A model generated the notes under the pieces. That model had not been told where the DNA came from, searched no databases, and saw nothing but the letters and a program-made list of their open reading frames with translations. Below are positions 52,750 to 60,539 of a stretch of DNA of 64,000 bases, piece by piece (the stretch's first letter is position 1; the number at the start of each line of letters is the position of its first letter). Origin of the DNA: CADEED01 sp041395625 (lineage in GTDB: Bacteria > Pseudomonadota > Gammaproteobacteria > Steroidobacterales > Steroidobacteraceae); assembly GCA_041395625.1 (NCBI GenBank), contig JAWLAE010000004.1, positions 251,459 through 315,458 of the forward strand, in the 5' to 3' direction. The position numbers were made by a program, and so were the translations under genes.

Positions 52750-54633
52750 ATGAGCGAATCGCAGGTCGTCTCGTCGAGGTCACCACGCGATTTCGCTGTC
52801 GCACTGGGCGCTTTGGGAGTCGTCTTTGGCGACATCGGCACCAGTCCACTTTACGCTTTGCGCGCCTGCCTGACGGCAGGGGGCAGTGTCTCGACGGATG
52901 CGCCTGCCGTCCTAGGCGTGTTGTCACTGGTCTTTTGGGCACTGGGGCTGACGATCACCGCCAAGTACTTGATGATCGTTCTGCGGACCGACAATCGCGG
53001 TGAGGGCGGGGTGCTGGCGCTGACCGCACTGGCGTTGTCCGAAGGTCCATGGCAACGCGCGACCGTAGTCACGCTGCTGGGCCTTGCCGGCTGCGCCTTA
53101 TTCTACGGCGATGGCATCATCACGCCCGCCGTTACGGTGTTGAGCGCAATCGAGGGACTCGAGGTCGTCGCGCCACAACTCGAGCGGATTGTGATACCGG
53201 TATCGATCGCTATCTTGTTGGCTCTCTTTGTGCTGCAGAAGCGCGGTACGGGCACGCTCGGTAAACTGTTCGGGCCTGTGATGCTCATCTGGTTCTTGAC
53301 GCTCGGACTCCTCGGTGTACATGGCATCGTCGCCAATCCAGGGGTACTCGCAGCCATGAGTCCGCACTACGCGGTGGCTTTCATTCCATCCCATAGCGCA
53401 GTCGCACTCCTGGTCGTGGGCGCGGTCTTTTTGGCTGTCACCGGTGGCGAGGCACTGTACGCCGATCTCGGACACTTCGGTGTACGGCCGATTCGTATTG
53501 CCTGGTTCTTCGTCGCTTGGCCAGCGCTCGTCCTGAACTATTTCGGCCAAGGCGCCGACCTGCTGCGTGACCCAGCGGCCATATTCAATCCGCTGTTTCA
53601 TCTGGCGCCGACATGGTTCGTGCTGCCGTTGGTCGTCCTTGCGACTTTGGCGGCAATCATCGCATCGCAAGCGGTGATCTCGGGAGTGTTCTCGATGTCA
53701 CAGCAGGCCTTGCAGCTCGGCTTCCTGCCGCGTATCCGCGTCGTGCAGTGTTCGGCGGATGCGATGGGCCAGATATATGTGCCGTTGATCAATTGGTTAC
53801 TGTGTAGCGCGACGATAATGTTGGTACTGTCTTTCGGGTCGTCCAGCAATCTGGCAAATGCCTACGGGATCGCGGTCGCCAGTACGATGGTGATCGAAAC
53901 GTCTTTGCTGCTGACCCTGTTGCGCGGCAGAGTTGCCGTATTCGATCGGTTGTTTTTCTGGTTCCTGTTGCCTCTTGCCGCGATAGACATGGCATTCTTC
54001 GTGGCGAACGTCGCCAAGATTCCTGAGGGCGGCTGGGTGCCGCTGCTGGTAGCGGCAGGCGCGTTGCTCGTCATGCGCACCTGGACTAACGGTCGCGTGG
54101 TCGTGTCAGACCTGATGCGTCGGGAAGGACGGACCGATGCGAGGTTTCTGGCGCGAGTGGCCGAGGAACCGCCTGCTCGGGTGTCAGGTGTCGCAGTATT
54201 CCTGACCAGCGACGCAACTAACATACCGCGCACGCTGGTGCGCAATGTGCAGCACAATGGCGTGCTGCACGAGAAGACCATCCTGCTGACGATAGCCACG
54301 GAGAGAGTGCCGCGTCTGGTTGGCGGCTCGCGGGTGAGTGCCAAGGCGATTGGCTCGGGCCTGTACCGCGTGGTGGCGCATATTGGCTTCATGGACAGCC
54401 CCAACGTACCGCGCATCCTGCGCGATGCCGAGCGCCGCGGGTTGGGCTTCGATACCCAAAGAGCGACTTACTTTCTGGGCCGCGATGATGTGGTGATCGG
54501 CAATCGACCGGGTATGGCAACTTGGCGCAAGCAGCTGTTCCTGTTCATGACGCGCAATGCACAGTTTGCCGCCGCCCACTTTGGCATACCGCCGCAGCGC
54601 GTTATCGAAGTAGGTGGGCAGGTCGAGATCTGA
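52750..54633 (+). CDS. kup: Kup-type low-affinity potassium uptake protein
   Basis: A 627-residue inner-membrane potassium symporter. The N-terminal hallmark GALGVVFGDIGTSPLYAL is followed by about twelve hydrophobic helices with GVLALTALAL, FYGDGIITPAVTVLSAIEGL and FSMSQQALQLGFLPR. The C-terminal cytoplasmic domain (from about residue 465) is soluble. The ATG at 52750 starts the protein, 160 bases from the divergent hydrolase gene. It ends 11 bases from a convergent small membrane protein gene. Typical length. Confidence 0.95.
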   Translation: MSESQVVSSRSPRDFAVALGALGVVFGDIGTSPLYALRACLTAGGSVSTDAPAVLGVLSLVFWALGLTITAKYLMIVLRTDNRGEGGVLALTALALSEGPWQRATVVTLLGLAGCALFYGDGIITPAVTVLSAIEGLEVVAPQLERIVIPVSIAILLALFVLQKRGTGTLGKLFGPVMLIWFLTLGLLGVHGIVANPGVLAAMSPHYAVAFIPSHSAVALLVVGAVFLAVTGGEALYADLGHFGVRPIRIAWFFVAWPALVLNYFGQGADLLRDPAAIFNPLFHLAPTWFVLPLVVLATLAAIIASQAVISGVFSMSQQALQLGFLPRIRVVQCSADAMGQIYVPLINWLLCSATIMLVLSFGSSSNLANAYGIAVASTMVIETSLLLTLLRGRVAVFDRLFFWFLLPLAAIDMAFFVANVAKIPEGGWVPLLVAAGALLVMRTWTNGRVVVSDLMRREGRTDARFLARVAEEPPARVSGVAVFLTSDATNIPRTLVRNVQHNGVLHEKTILLTIATERVPRLVGGSRVSAKAIGSGLYRVVAHIGFMDSPNVPRILRDAERRGLGFDTQRATYFLGRDDVVIGNRPGMATWRKQLFLFMTRNAQFAAAHFGIPPQRVIEVGGQVEI

Positions 54634-54644
54634 GTGCTATGCGC

Positions 54645-55034
54645 CTAAGGTGCCACTCGGATGTCCGAGAAATCCTTGAACGTGCAAACGTAACCATCCA
54701 CTGCGATTCCGTTGAATTTGTCGAGATTTCCAGAGCCGGCAGTGACGAGCGAGAAGTCGCGTGCGTCACGTAATCCTGGGCAAGCTTCCGTGAATTGCAT
54801 CTTGAATCGCTTCCCGTCCTCGTCGGTGACTTCGAGCAAGGAATCGTCCATGTACTTGAAACTTGCGATCTGCTTTAGATCCACGGCCTGTACGAGCGTG
54901 TCTTCTGCTGGAGGTGCGATATGCGCGAATCTTGCGCCGTCTTCGCGGTCTGCGAGTCGGAAGGCGAGATAGCCTGCTGTCACAATCGAAACCGCAGTAA
55001 CAATGCCGAGTATGCGGGTTAGGGTCGCATTCAT
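54645..55034 (-). CDS. Small membrane-anchored hypothetical protein (DUF6491-like)
   Basis: A 129-residue protein with one N-terminal hydrophobic segment (ILGIVTAVSIVTAGYLAF), then a periplasmic domain: FKYMDDSLLEVTDEDGKRFKMQF, TEACPGLRDARDFSLVT and DGYVCTFKDFSDIRV. Two Cys could pair. The layout (a short beta-rich domain with CPGL-like motif) resembles DUF6491 proteins, but I am not certain of the family. The ATG at 55034 gives a good start; the frame open upstream to 55220 crosses the divergent promoter region. Confidence 0.65.
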   Translation of the reverse strand: MNATLTRILGIVTAVSIVTAGYLAFRLADREDGARFAHIAPPAEDTLVQAVDLKQIASFKYMDDSLLEVTDEDGKRFKMQFTEACPGLRDARDFSLVTAGSGNLDKFNGIAVDGYVCTFKDFSDIRVAP

Positions 55035-55283
55035 TAGACGTTCTCCATTGGTCGAGTTGTGGCAATTGCCAGCCTTGCTCCTGTCGACATCTGGGCGCCA
55101 AATCGATCGTTGGAGCGTTTCGGCTCGGTCACGAACGCCGATGGATCGGCAGGACGTGCCTGCACGCAGGACGAGGGCGCCAAGAGAGTCTGCCGAGGTA
55201 GATGTCATTGCAACGCGCATGAATCCAAGCAGCGCCGACTGATGACTTGTTTGTGTGCAAATCGCGCGGGCGAGTTCCGCAGG

Positions 55284-55303
55284 TATAATTAAGACTCCTT
55301 AAT
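55284..55303 (+). promoter_or_regulatory. Promoter -10 with overlapping inverted repeat
   Basis: A consensus TATAAT (55284-55289) is followed by the inverted repeat ATTAAG-ACTC-CTTAAT (55288-55303), which covers the expected transcription start of the GlsB-DUF1003 gene. The -35 is weak (ATCGCG at the right spacing), which fits a regulated promoter. The remaining sequence between 55035 and 55283 shows no other feature. Confidence 0.55.
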
Positions 55304-55316
55304 CGAGGTTTTGGTC

Positions 55317-56117
55317 ATGCATGTTTGGCAATGGTTGATCACAGGACTCGTAGCCGGGCTGATCGCTCGGCTGGTACTGCGAGGCGGCAGTACAAGTCTG
55401 GGAGCGGACCTGGCGCTTGGCAGCCTGGGCGGACTTGCCAGTGGCGCACTGATGCGATACGCAGGATTGACCACACCTGCGTCTGACCTCGCGCATGTTG
55501 CTGCAGCGCTGGTCGGTGCCGTTGGCATGATCGCCGCGATGCACTTGGCGCTACGAACATCTGGGAGTGCGGGCCGAGCAATCGGCGCGGCCATCAAGCG
55601 CCCCGATCTTGCCGCTGCGCTGGCCGCGCTTGGCGAGCGTGAGCGCCGTGTCGTGAGCAAGTTCCTCAAACGCGAGCCAGTTGCGCGCGATGTTACGATC
55701 GAGCAGCGTGAGCGCATGACGCTGGGTCAGCGCGCCGCAGATCGGATCGCCGCATTCGGCGGCAGTTGGGCATTCATGGGGCTGTTTGCGGCGGTGCTGC
55801 TCGCCTGGATGCTCTACAACAGCGAAAACGCAAAGCCGTTTGATCCTTTTCCGTTCATTCTCCTGAATCTTGTGCTGTCGTGCCTGGCGGCGGCCCAAGC
55901 TCCTGTCATCCTGATGAGCCAGAACCGGCAAGCGGAAAAGGATCGTATCAACGCGCGGCTGGACTACGAAGTGAACCTCAAGGCCGAACTCGAGATAATT
56001 GCCTTGCACGAGAAACTCGATGAACTGCGCGATCGGGCGTGGCGCGATCTGCTGGCCATGCAGGAACGGCAGCTAGTATTGCTCGAGCAGCTCGAACGCA
56101 ACACCGCGTCCAGGTGA
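55317..56117 (+). CDS. GlsB/YeaQ/YmgE-like N-terminal domain fused to DUF1003
   Basis: A 266-residue membrane protein. The first 80 residues form a three-helix transglycosylase-associated (GlsB/YeaQ) unit, with GLVAGLIARLVLRGG and LALGSLGGLASG. After a linker, residues about 110-260 are a DUF1003 domain with FGGSWAFM, DPFPFILLNLVLSCLAA and APVILMSQNRQAEKDR, then a long helical tail (DYEVNLKAELEIIALHEKLDEL). The ATG at 55317, nine bases after GAGG, is the start; a TTG at 55311 exists. Function unknown for both domains; stress-linked membrane role is plausible. Confidence 0.82.
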   Translation: MHVWQWLITGLVAGLIARLVLRGGSTSLGADLALGSLGGLASGALMRYAGLTTPASDLAHVAAALVGAVGMIAAMHLALRTSGSAGRAIGAAIKRPDLAAALAALGERERRVVSKFLKREPVARDVTIEQRERMTLGQRAADRIAAFGGSWAFMGLFAAVLLAWMLYNSENAKPFDPFPFILLNLVLSCLAAAQAPVILMSQNRQAEKDRINARLDYEVNLKAELEIIALHEKLDELRDRAWRDLLAMQERQLVLLEQLERNTASR

Positions 56118-56306
56118 CTTGCTGCCGTGCGCTGTCTGCGTGCCTCAAGGCGCGAGGTTATCGAGTCATATTGTGCATTCGAGGCTGCGAAACGTGCGCG
56201 TGAAAAAAACTTAATGCATACGTCAGTTGCCCGCCATCGGAACGCTCGTATTGTTTGCACCTCGCTGCCGAGCAGGCAGTGCAACAAAAGTTCGAGGATG
56301 ACTAGG

Positions 56307-56549
56307 ATGAAATCAGCAAGTTTTCTCGCAATCGCTGGCCTCTTGGCCATGGGAGTCGCGTTCGCGGGAACGCCGCCCGCAAGTCTGCCGGCGACGTCGG
56401 CAACTACCAGCCCTCCCGCGTCGACCACCTTGTCCAAGTCTGCCGACTGTGACAAGCAGGCGGCCGCCAAGAAGCTGGAAGGCAAAGCTCGAGAGAAGTT
56501 TGTCGAGTCTTGCAAGAAAGACGACAAGCAGGACAAGAAGTCCTACTGA
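56307..56549 (+). CDS. PsiF-like small secreted protein (copy 2)
   Basis: An 80-residue exported protein: signal peptide (SFLAIAGLLAMGVAFAG), a Thr/Ser/Pro spacer and a PsiF-like end DCDKQAAAKKLEGKAREKFVESCKK with two Cys. The ATG at 56307 is preferred because GAGG lies nine bases before; another ATG at 56298 is in frame. It has the same layout as the protein at 45277 but differs in most residues. It follows the DUF1003 gene by 190 bases, likely with its own promoter. Confidence 0.78.
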   Translation: MKSASFLAIAGLLAMGVAFAGTPPASLPATSATTSPPASTTLSKSADCDKQAAAKKLEGKAREKFVESCKKDDKQDKKSY

Positions 56550-56642
56550 GGAGTCTTATCGACGCATGTGGTGAGAGCCCCGCCTGACGCGCCTGACCGC
56601 TCCCCCTTTGTGGCGCGCAGCGCGGGGCTGCTCCAAGTATCT

Positions 56643-57605
56643 TCAGTTTCGGTCTTGCATTCGAGCGGTCGTGCGGTAGTTAGTCAGTTCCGCCTGCGCC
56701 AGGTGGTCCTCGACGAAGTCGAGCACCTTCACATTGACGGCCGCTGCGAAGTAAAGTCGCGCCGTTTCAGCTTCACCTCGCGCGAGACGATCCTGGCCCA
56801 CATAGTAGAGTGCCTCGCACAGGCGCTCCTGCCGTTGCTGCTGGTCCGTGCCTGCCCGCAGTTCCTCGAGTAATTCCATTTCTGTCAGCTCGCCTCGAAG
56901 TAATCGCAGGATCGGGTTGGGCCAGTCGATCAGCTCGTCACTGGGTATCGCGGCTGTCGTCACGATCGGGTGGTCAGCTCCCGAGCGGCGCTGTGCCAGC
57001 CACCAGAGAATGCGGTGATATTCCGCCCGAACGGGGTCGCTTTCGAGCGCGATCGCGGCGTCGAGTTGTCGGCCAGCGTCGTGCCAGCGTCCGTCGATGA
57101 ACGCCAGGTGGGCGAGATGCATCCGCAGATGCACGTTTGTTGGATCGAGCTCCAGGCCACGCAGGATCAGTTCGCGGCTCGCAGCGCGGTCGCCGCTCCA
57201 CGCTACGGCGACTGCCAGTGCATGATAGGCACTGGGATCACGCGGCCGGCACTCCAGCACTTTGCGGTAGGCGAGTGCAGCGCCGGCGTGATCGCCTCGC
57301 AATAGTCGTGCCGACGCGACTTCGGTCCACAGATCGGCGAAGCGCGCCGCACCCAGGGTCGTGGCGCAGTTCGTTTCGAGCGTCGGCAGCCGCTGCAGTG
57401 CGCGCTCTGCCGCCTCCAGTTGTCGGCGCGTATCTTCGACTCTTGGCAAAGTCTCGAATCGCAGGTCGTTCGCGAACATGAGCAACGGCGTTGCGGACGG
57501 CTGCGCGGCGACCGCGAGCGACGCACTGGCCAGCAGGCCCAGCACTGGCAGCGCAGACGTCGAGAACCGCGCGGTCAAGCTGCCGGGCACATCAGGCGTG
57601 TTCAT
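56643..57605 (-). CDS. Secreted TPR protein at the end of the molybdenum cofactor operon
   Basis: A 320-residue exported protein (signal segment LPVLGLLASASLAVAAQP). Central repeats have TPR character: GDHAGAALAYRKVLECRPRDPSAYHALAVA, RAASRELILRGLELDPTNVHLRMHLAHLAF and DGRWHDAGRQLDAAIALES. The C-terminal part (QERLCEALYYVGQDRLARGEAETARLYFAAAV) continues helical repeats. The ATG at 57605 overlaps the moaE stop by 14 bases, so it is translated from the same transcript. A link to molybdoenzyme export or assembly is possible but unproven. Confidence 0.75.
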   Translation of the reverse strand: MNTPDVPGSLTARFSTSALPVLGLLASASLAVAAQPSATPLLMFANDLRFETLPRVEDTRRQLEAAERALQRLPTLETNCATTLGAARFADLWTEVASARLLRGDHAGAALAYRKVLECRPRDPSAYHALAVAVAWSGDRAASRELILRGLELDPTNVHLRMHLAHLAFIDGRWHDAGRQLDAAIALESDPVRAEYHRILWWLAQRRSGADHPIVTTAAIPSDELIDWPNPILRLLRGELTEMELLEELRAGTDQQQRQERLCEALYYVGQDRLARGEAETARLYFAAAVNVKVLDFVEDHLAQAELTNYRTTARMQDRN

Positions 57606-58059
57606 GCCGATGTTCGTGAGCAACCGTCGCAGCTTCTGCGCAGCGTTCGCAATTGACCCAGCCAGAGTCGCCATTTGCGTAGTGCTCTTTCTTCCAGATT
57701 GGCAAGCGATGCTTCACTTCATCGATGATGTATCGGCACGCGCGGAAAGCTTCGTCGCGATGCGGTGTGCTGACGCCTACCCAGACTGCCAGCGCTTCGA
57801 GGTCGAGCGCACCCACCCGATGTACGCAGCGCGCGTTCTGGATGCCAAAACGCTGCTGCGCCTCGGCGATGACTCGCTCTCCTTCCTTGACTGCCAGTTG
57901 TTCGAACGCCTCGTACTCGAGGCGTGTGACGCGCTGGCCCTCGTTGTGATTCCGCACCCACCCCTCGAACGACACGAAACCGCCGCAAGAGACATCGCGC
58001 AGTGAGGCGGTCAAGGCGGCCACGTCGAGCGGCGTAGCGCTGAAAGCAAACCGTTTCAT
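57592..58059 (-). CDS. moaE: Molybdopterin synthase catalytic subunit MoaE
   Basis: A 155-residue enzyme that inserts dithiolene sulfurs into precursor Z together with MoaD. Conserved blocks are CGGFVSFEGWVRNHNEG, LEYEAFEQLAVKEG, VGALDLEALAVWVGVSTPHRDEAF and the lysine loop IWKKEHYANGDSGWV. The ATG at 58059 overlaps the stop of the upstream mobA-moaD fusion gene by four bases, so catalytic and carrier subunits are translated together. Length is normal. Confidence 0.94.
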   Translation of the reverse strand: MKRFAFSATPLDVAALTASLRDVSCGGFVSFEGWVRNHNEGQRVTRLEYEAFEQLAVKEGERVIAEAQQRFGIQNARCVHRVGALDLEALAVWVGVSTPHRDEAFRACRYIIDEVKHRLPIWKKEHYANGDSGWVNCERCAEAATVAHEHRHEHA

Positions 58060-58901
58060 CCGCCGGCCACCGGTGGAATGAAGACAACCGTGTCGCCTGC
58101 CTGCAGCGGTCGCGACCAATCGGCGAACTCGCCATTGATGGCGATGCGCAAGGTGTCAGCGGCGAGCGAGAACGGATGTCGCTTGCGCAGCTCTTCGTAA
58201 AGCACGCGCGGCGTCGGTGCGCTGGTCACGAGTTTTTCCTCCCGACAACCCGCTTGCTCGCGCAGCAGCGCGAAGTACTGCACGCAGATCTCGCGCTGGT
58301 CCACGAACTGCTGGGGATTGAGTTTGGCCATTGCCTGCCAATAATCATCGCTGGTGTTCGCGTTGTCGAGTGCGCGCGCGTTCGGTGGGTCGAGCAGCAA
58401 CGTGTCGGCTTGCAGCAGGAATTTCCGCGGGCACAGGCGGCCGGTTCCGACATATGCGGCCAGAGCCGCACGCGTGCGCGGCTCAAAGATGGCGCACAAC
58501 GGCTCCGGCAGACTGTCGTGACTGGAGCGATACGCCGTCGCATCGCGTGCTGCATCGCGTCGTGCCGCGAGATCGGCGAGCGTAGCCTCGTCCAGAAATG
58601 GCAGGTCACAGGCGAGCACCCACCACGCGGCGTCCGGATGCGCCGATTGTGCGGCGAGGATGCCGGCGATCGGCCCCGCAGATTCGATCTGGTCGACGAT
58701 CTGCTCATAGCCACGCCGCGTGGCATCGTCACGTTGGTCTGGCCGTACAGAGACGAAAACCTGCGCAACGTGTGGCCGCAGCATGTCCACGGCCGCCGCC
58801 AGCTGCGTCTGGCCCGGTCGATACTGGAGCGCGGCCTTGTCACGTTGCATGCGCGTGCTGCGGCCGCCCGCGAGCACCAGACCTAACAACTTCGCGGTCA
58901 T
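58056..58901 (-). CDS. Fusion of molybdenum cofactor guanylyltransferase (MobA) and molybdopterin synthase sulfur carrier (MoaD)
   Basis: A 281-residue two-domain protein. Residues 1-195 are MobA: LGLVLAGGRSTRMQRDKAAL with the GTP-binding loop, VLACDLPFLDEATLA with metal-binding Asp, and GTGRLCPRKFLLQAD. From about residue 205 comes a MoaD domain (CVQYFALLREQAGCRE, then DTLRIAINGEFADW, and the end FIPPVAGG), keeping the Gly-Gly tail needed for thiocarboxylation. There is no stop between the two parts. It overlaps moaC upstream and moaE downstream by four bases each. One chain thus covers an early and a late cofactor step. Confidence 0.9.
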   Translation of the reverse strand: MTAKLLGLVLAGGRSTRMQRDKAALQYRPGQTQLAAAVDMLRPHVAQVFVSVRPDQRDDATRRGYEQIVDQIESAGPIAGILAAQSAHPDAAWWVLACDLPFLDEATLADLAARRDAARDATAYRSSHDSLPEPLCAIFEPRTRAALAAYVGTGRLCPRKFLLQADTLLLDPPNARALDNANTSDDYWQAMAKLNPQQFVDQREICVQYFALLREQAGCREEKLVTSAPTPRVLYEELRKRHPFSLAADTLRIAINGEFADWSRPLQAGDTVVFIPPVAGG

Positions 58902-59425
58902 TTGCGACTGAAGTCGCGTTTGCCACCGCGCTTGGCGATCAGGCGCACCGGCCCGATGACGATGTCATGCGACAGTGCTTTGGTCATGTCGTAAATGGTG
59001 AGCGCCGCAACGCTGGCGCCAGTCAGTGCTTCCATCTCAACGCCGGTCTTGTGAGTAGCTGCGACAGTGCACAGCACGTGAATCTTGCCGCCGGTCCGTG
59101 CCGAGATCTCGATATCGCAGCGTTCGATCGGTAACGGATGGCAGAACGGGATCAATTCATGCGTGCGCTTCGCGGCCATCACTCCCGCGACGATCGCCGT
59201 ATCGAAAATCGGACCCTTCTTGCTGCGATGGCCGGTGCGCGCCAGCTCGCGTGCGACCGCCGCCGGCAACGTGACAATCGCTTCGGCACTTGCTACGCGA
59301 AAACTCACGTCCTTGCCGCCGACGTCGACCATCACCGGCCGGTTGGCGGCGTCGAGGTGCGTGAGCCTTGGCTTGCGGACCAATCGCGCGACATTCGAAC
59401 GACGGCCCAGTTTGATCGTTGCCAT
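58898..59425 (-). CDS. moaC: Cyclic pyranopterin monophosphate synthase MoaC
   Basis: A 175-residue enzyme converting the MoaA product to cyclic pyranopterin monophosphate. The conserved blocks KKGPIFDTAIVAGVMAAKRTHELIPFCHPLPI and GVEMEALTGASVAALTIYDMTKAL contain the active-site Lys, His and Asp residues. Length matches the family, apart from a slightly longer N-terminus. It lies 5 bases after moaA and overlaps the mobA-moaD gene by four bases. Confidence 0.95.
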   Translation of the reverse strand: MATIKLGRRSNVARLVRKPRLTHLDAANRPVMVDVGGKDVSFRVASAEAIVTLPAAVARELARTGHRSKKGPIFDTAIVAGVMAAKRTHELIPFCHPLPIERCDIEISARTGGKIHVLCTVAATHKTGVEMEALTGASVAALTIYDMTKALSHDIVIGPVRLIAKRGGKRDFSRK

Positions 59426-59430
59426 CAGTT

Positions 59431-60513
59431 TCAGCCGCCGATGTAGTACATCTCGATCTTGCGGTCCGACGCGTCGGCGTCACCCGCGCGGGCACGTACC
59501 GCAGCGCGCAGCTCACTGTAGCGATCGACACGCCTGGACCAGATCGCGCCGATCATCTCTAGCAACTCATCGTCCGTGGCGCCGCTGCGCAGCGATTCCC
59601 GCAGCCCCGCACCTTGAGTGGCGAACAGGCAGGTGAACAGCGCACCATCTGAAGACAGGCGTGCACGTGAACAGTTGCCACAGAACGGCTGCGAGACCGA
59701 CGAAATGAAGCCGATCTCGCCTGCGCCGTCGCTGAAGGCATAGCGCTCGGCAACCTCACCACGATAGTTCGGCTGACGTGCTTCGACCGGCCACCGTGCC
59801 TGAATCATCTGTAGCAGTTCCGCGGACGGTACCACCAGATCCGGCCGCCAATCGTTGCGATTGCCCACGTCCATGTACTCGATGAAACGCACGATGACGT
59901 CGGTGCCGCGGAAATGCTCCAGCAGACCGAGCGCGGTGTGATCGTTCACGCCGCGCTGAATGACGGCATTGATCTTGATCGGCGTGAGACCCGCCCGCTG
60001 CGCATGCTCGATACCGTCCAGTACTTCATGGACGCCCGCATAGCCGCCGCTCATCTGGGCGAATATATCCGGATCAAGACTGTCGAGGCTGACGGTGAGT
60101 CGCTTCAAGCCCGCTGCAGCCAACTCCGTGGCGTACTTTGGCAGCAGGACACCGTTGGTTGTGAGCGCGAGATCCTCGAGGCCCGCGATCGTGCTGAGGT
60201 CACCGATGAGATCCGAGAGATTGGGTCGTAGCAGCGGCTCGCCGCCCGTGATCCGCAGTTTCTTCACGCCAAGCCGCACGAACACGCGCGCCATGCGCGT
60301 GATTTCCTCGAAGCTCAGGCGCTCGCCGGACTTGAGGAACTTGTAGCCCTCATGAAAAGTGTCGCGCGGCATGCAGTACGGGCAGCGGAAATTGCAGCGG
60401 TCCATGACCGAAATGCGCAGGTCGTGGATGGGTCGGTGCAGTGCATCCAGTGGCACCTGAGGCGTGCTGCCGGGGGCCGTGCGCGACTTGATGGAGATGA
60501 TGGTTTCTGTCAC
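59431..60513 (-). CDS. moaA: GTP 3',8-cyclase MoaA
   Basis: A 360-residue radical SAM enzyme that starts molybdenum cofactor synthesis from GTP. The SAM cluster motif is DRCNFRCPYCMP, the second cluster comes from FCGNCSRARLSSDGALFTC, and the protein ends YYIGG with the Gly-Gly tail needed for activity. The best start is a GTG at 60513, matching the family N-terminus (DALHRPIHDLRISV); the frame is open upstream within moeA and is not coding there. It follows moeA by 26 bases. Confidence 0.95.
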   Translation of the reverse strand: MTETIISIKSRTAPGSTPQVPLDALHRPIHDLRISVMDRCNFRCPYCMPRDTFHEGYKFLKSGERLSFEEITRMARVFVRLGVKKLRITGGEPLLRPNLSDLIGDLSTIAGLEDLALTTNGVLLPKYATELAAAGLKRLTVSLDSLDPDIFAQMSGGYAGVHEVLDGIEHAQRAGLTPIKINAVIQRGVNDHTALGLLEHFRGTDVIVRFIEYMDVGNRNDWRPDLVVPSAELLQMIQARWPVEARQPNYRGEVAERYAFSDGAGEIGFISSVSQPFCGNCSRARLSSDGALFTCLFATQGAGLRESLRSGATDDELLEMIGAIWSRRVDRYSELRAAVRARAGDADASDRKIEMYYIGG

Positions 60514-60539
60514 GTCAGTAAGGGTAGCAGCGGACGCAC

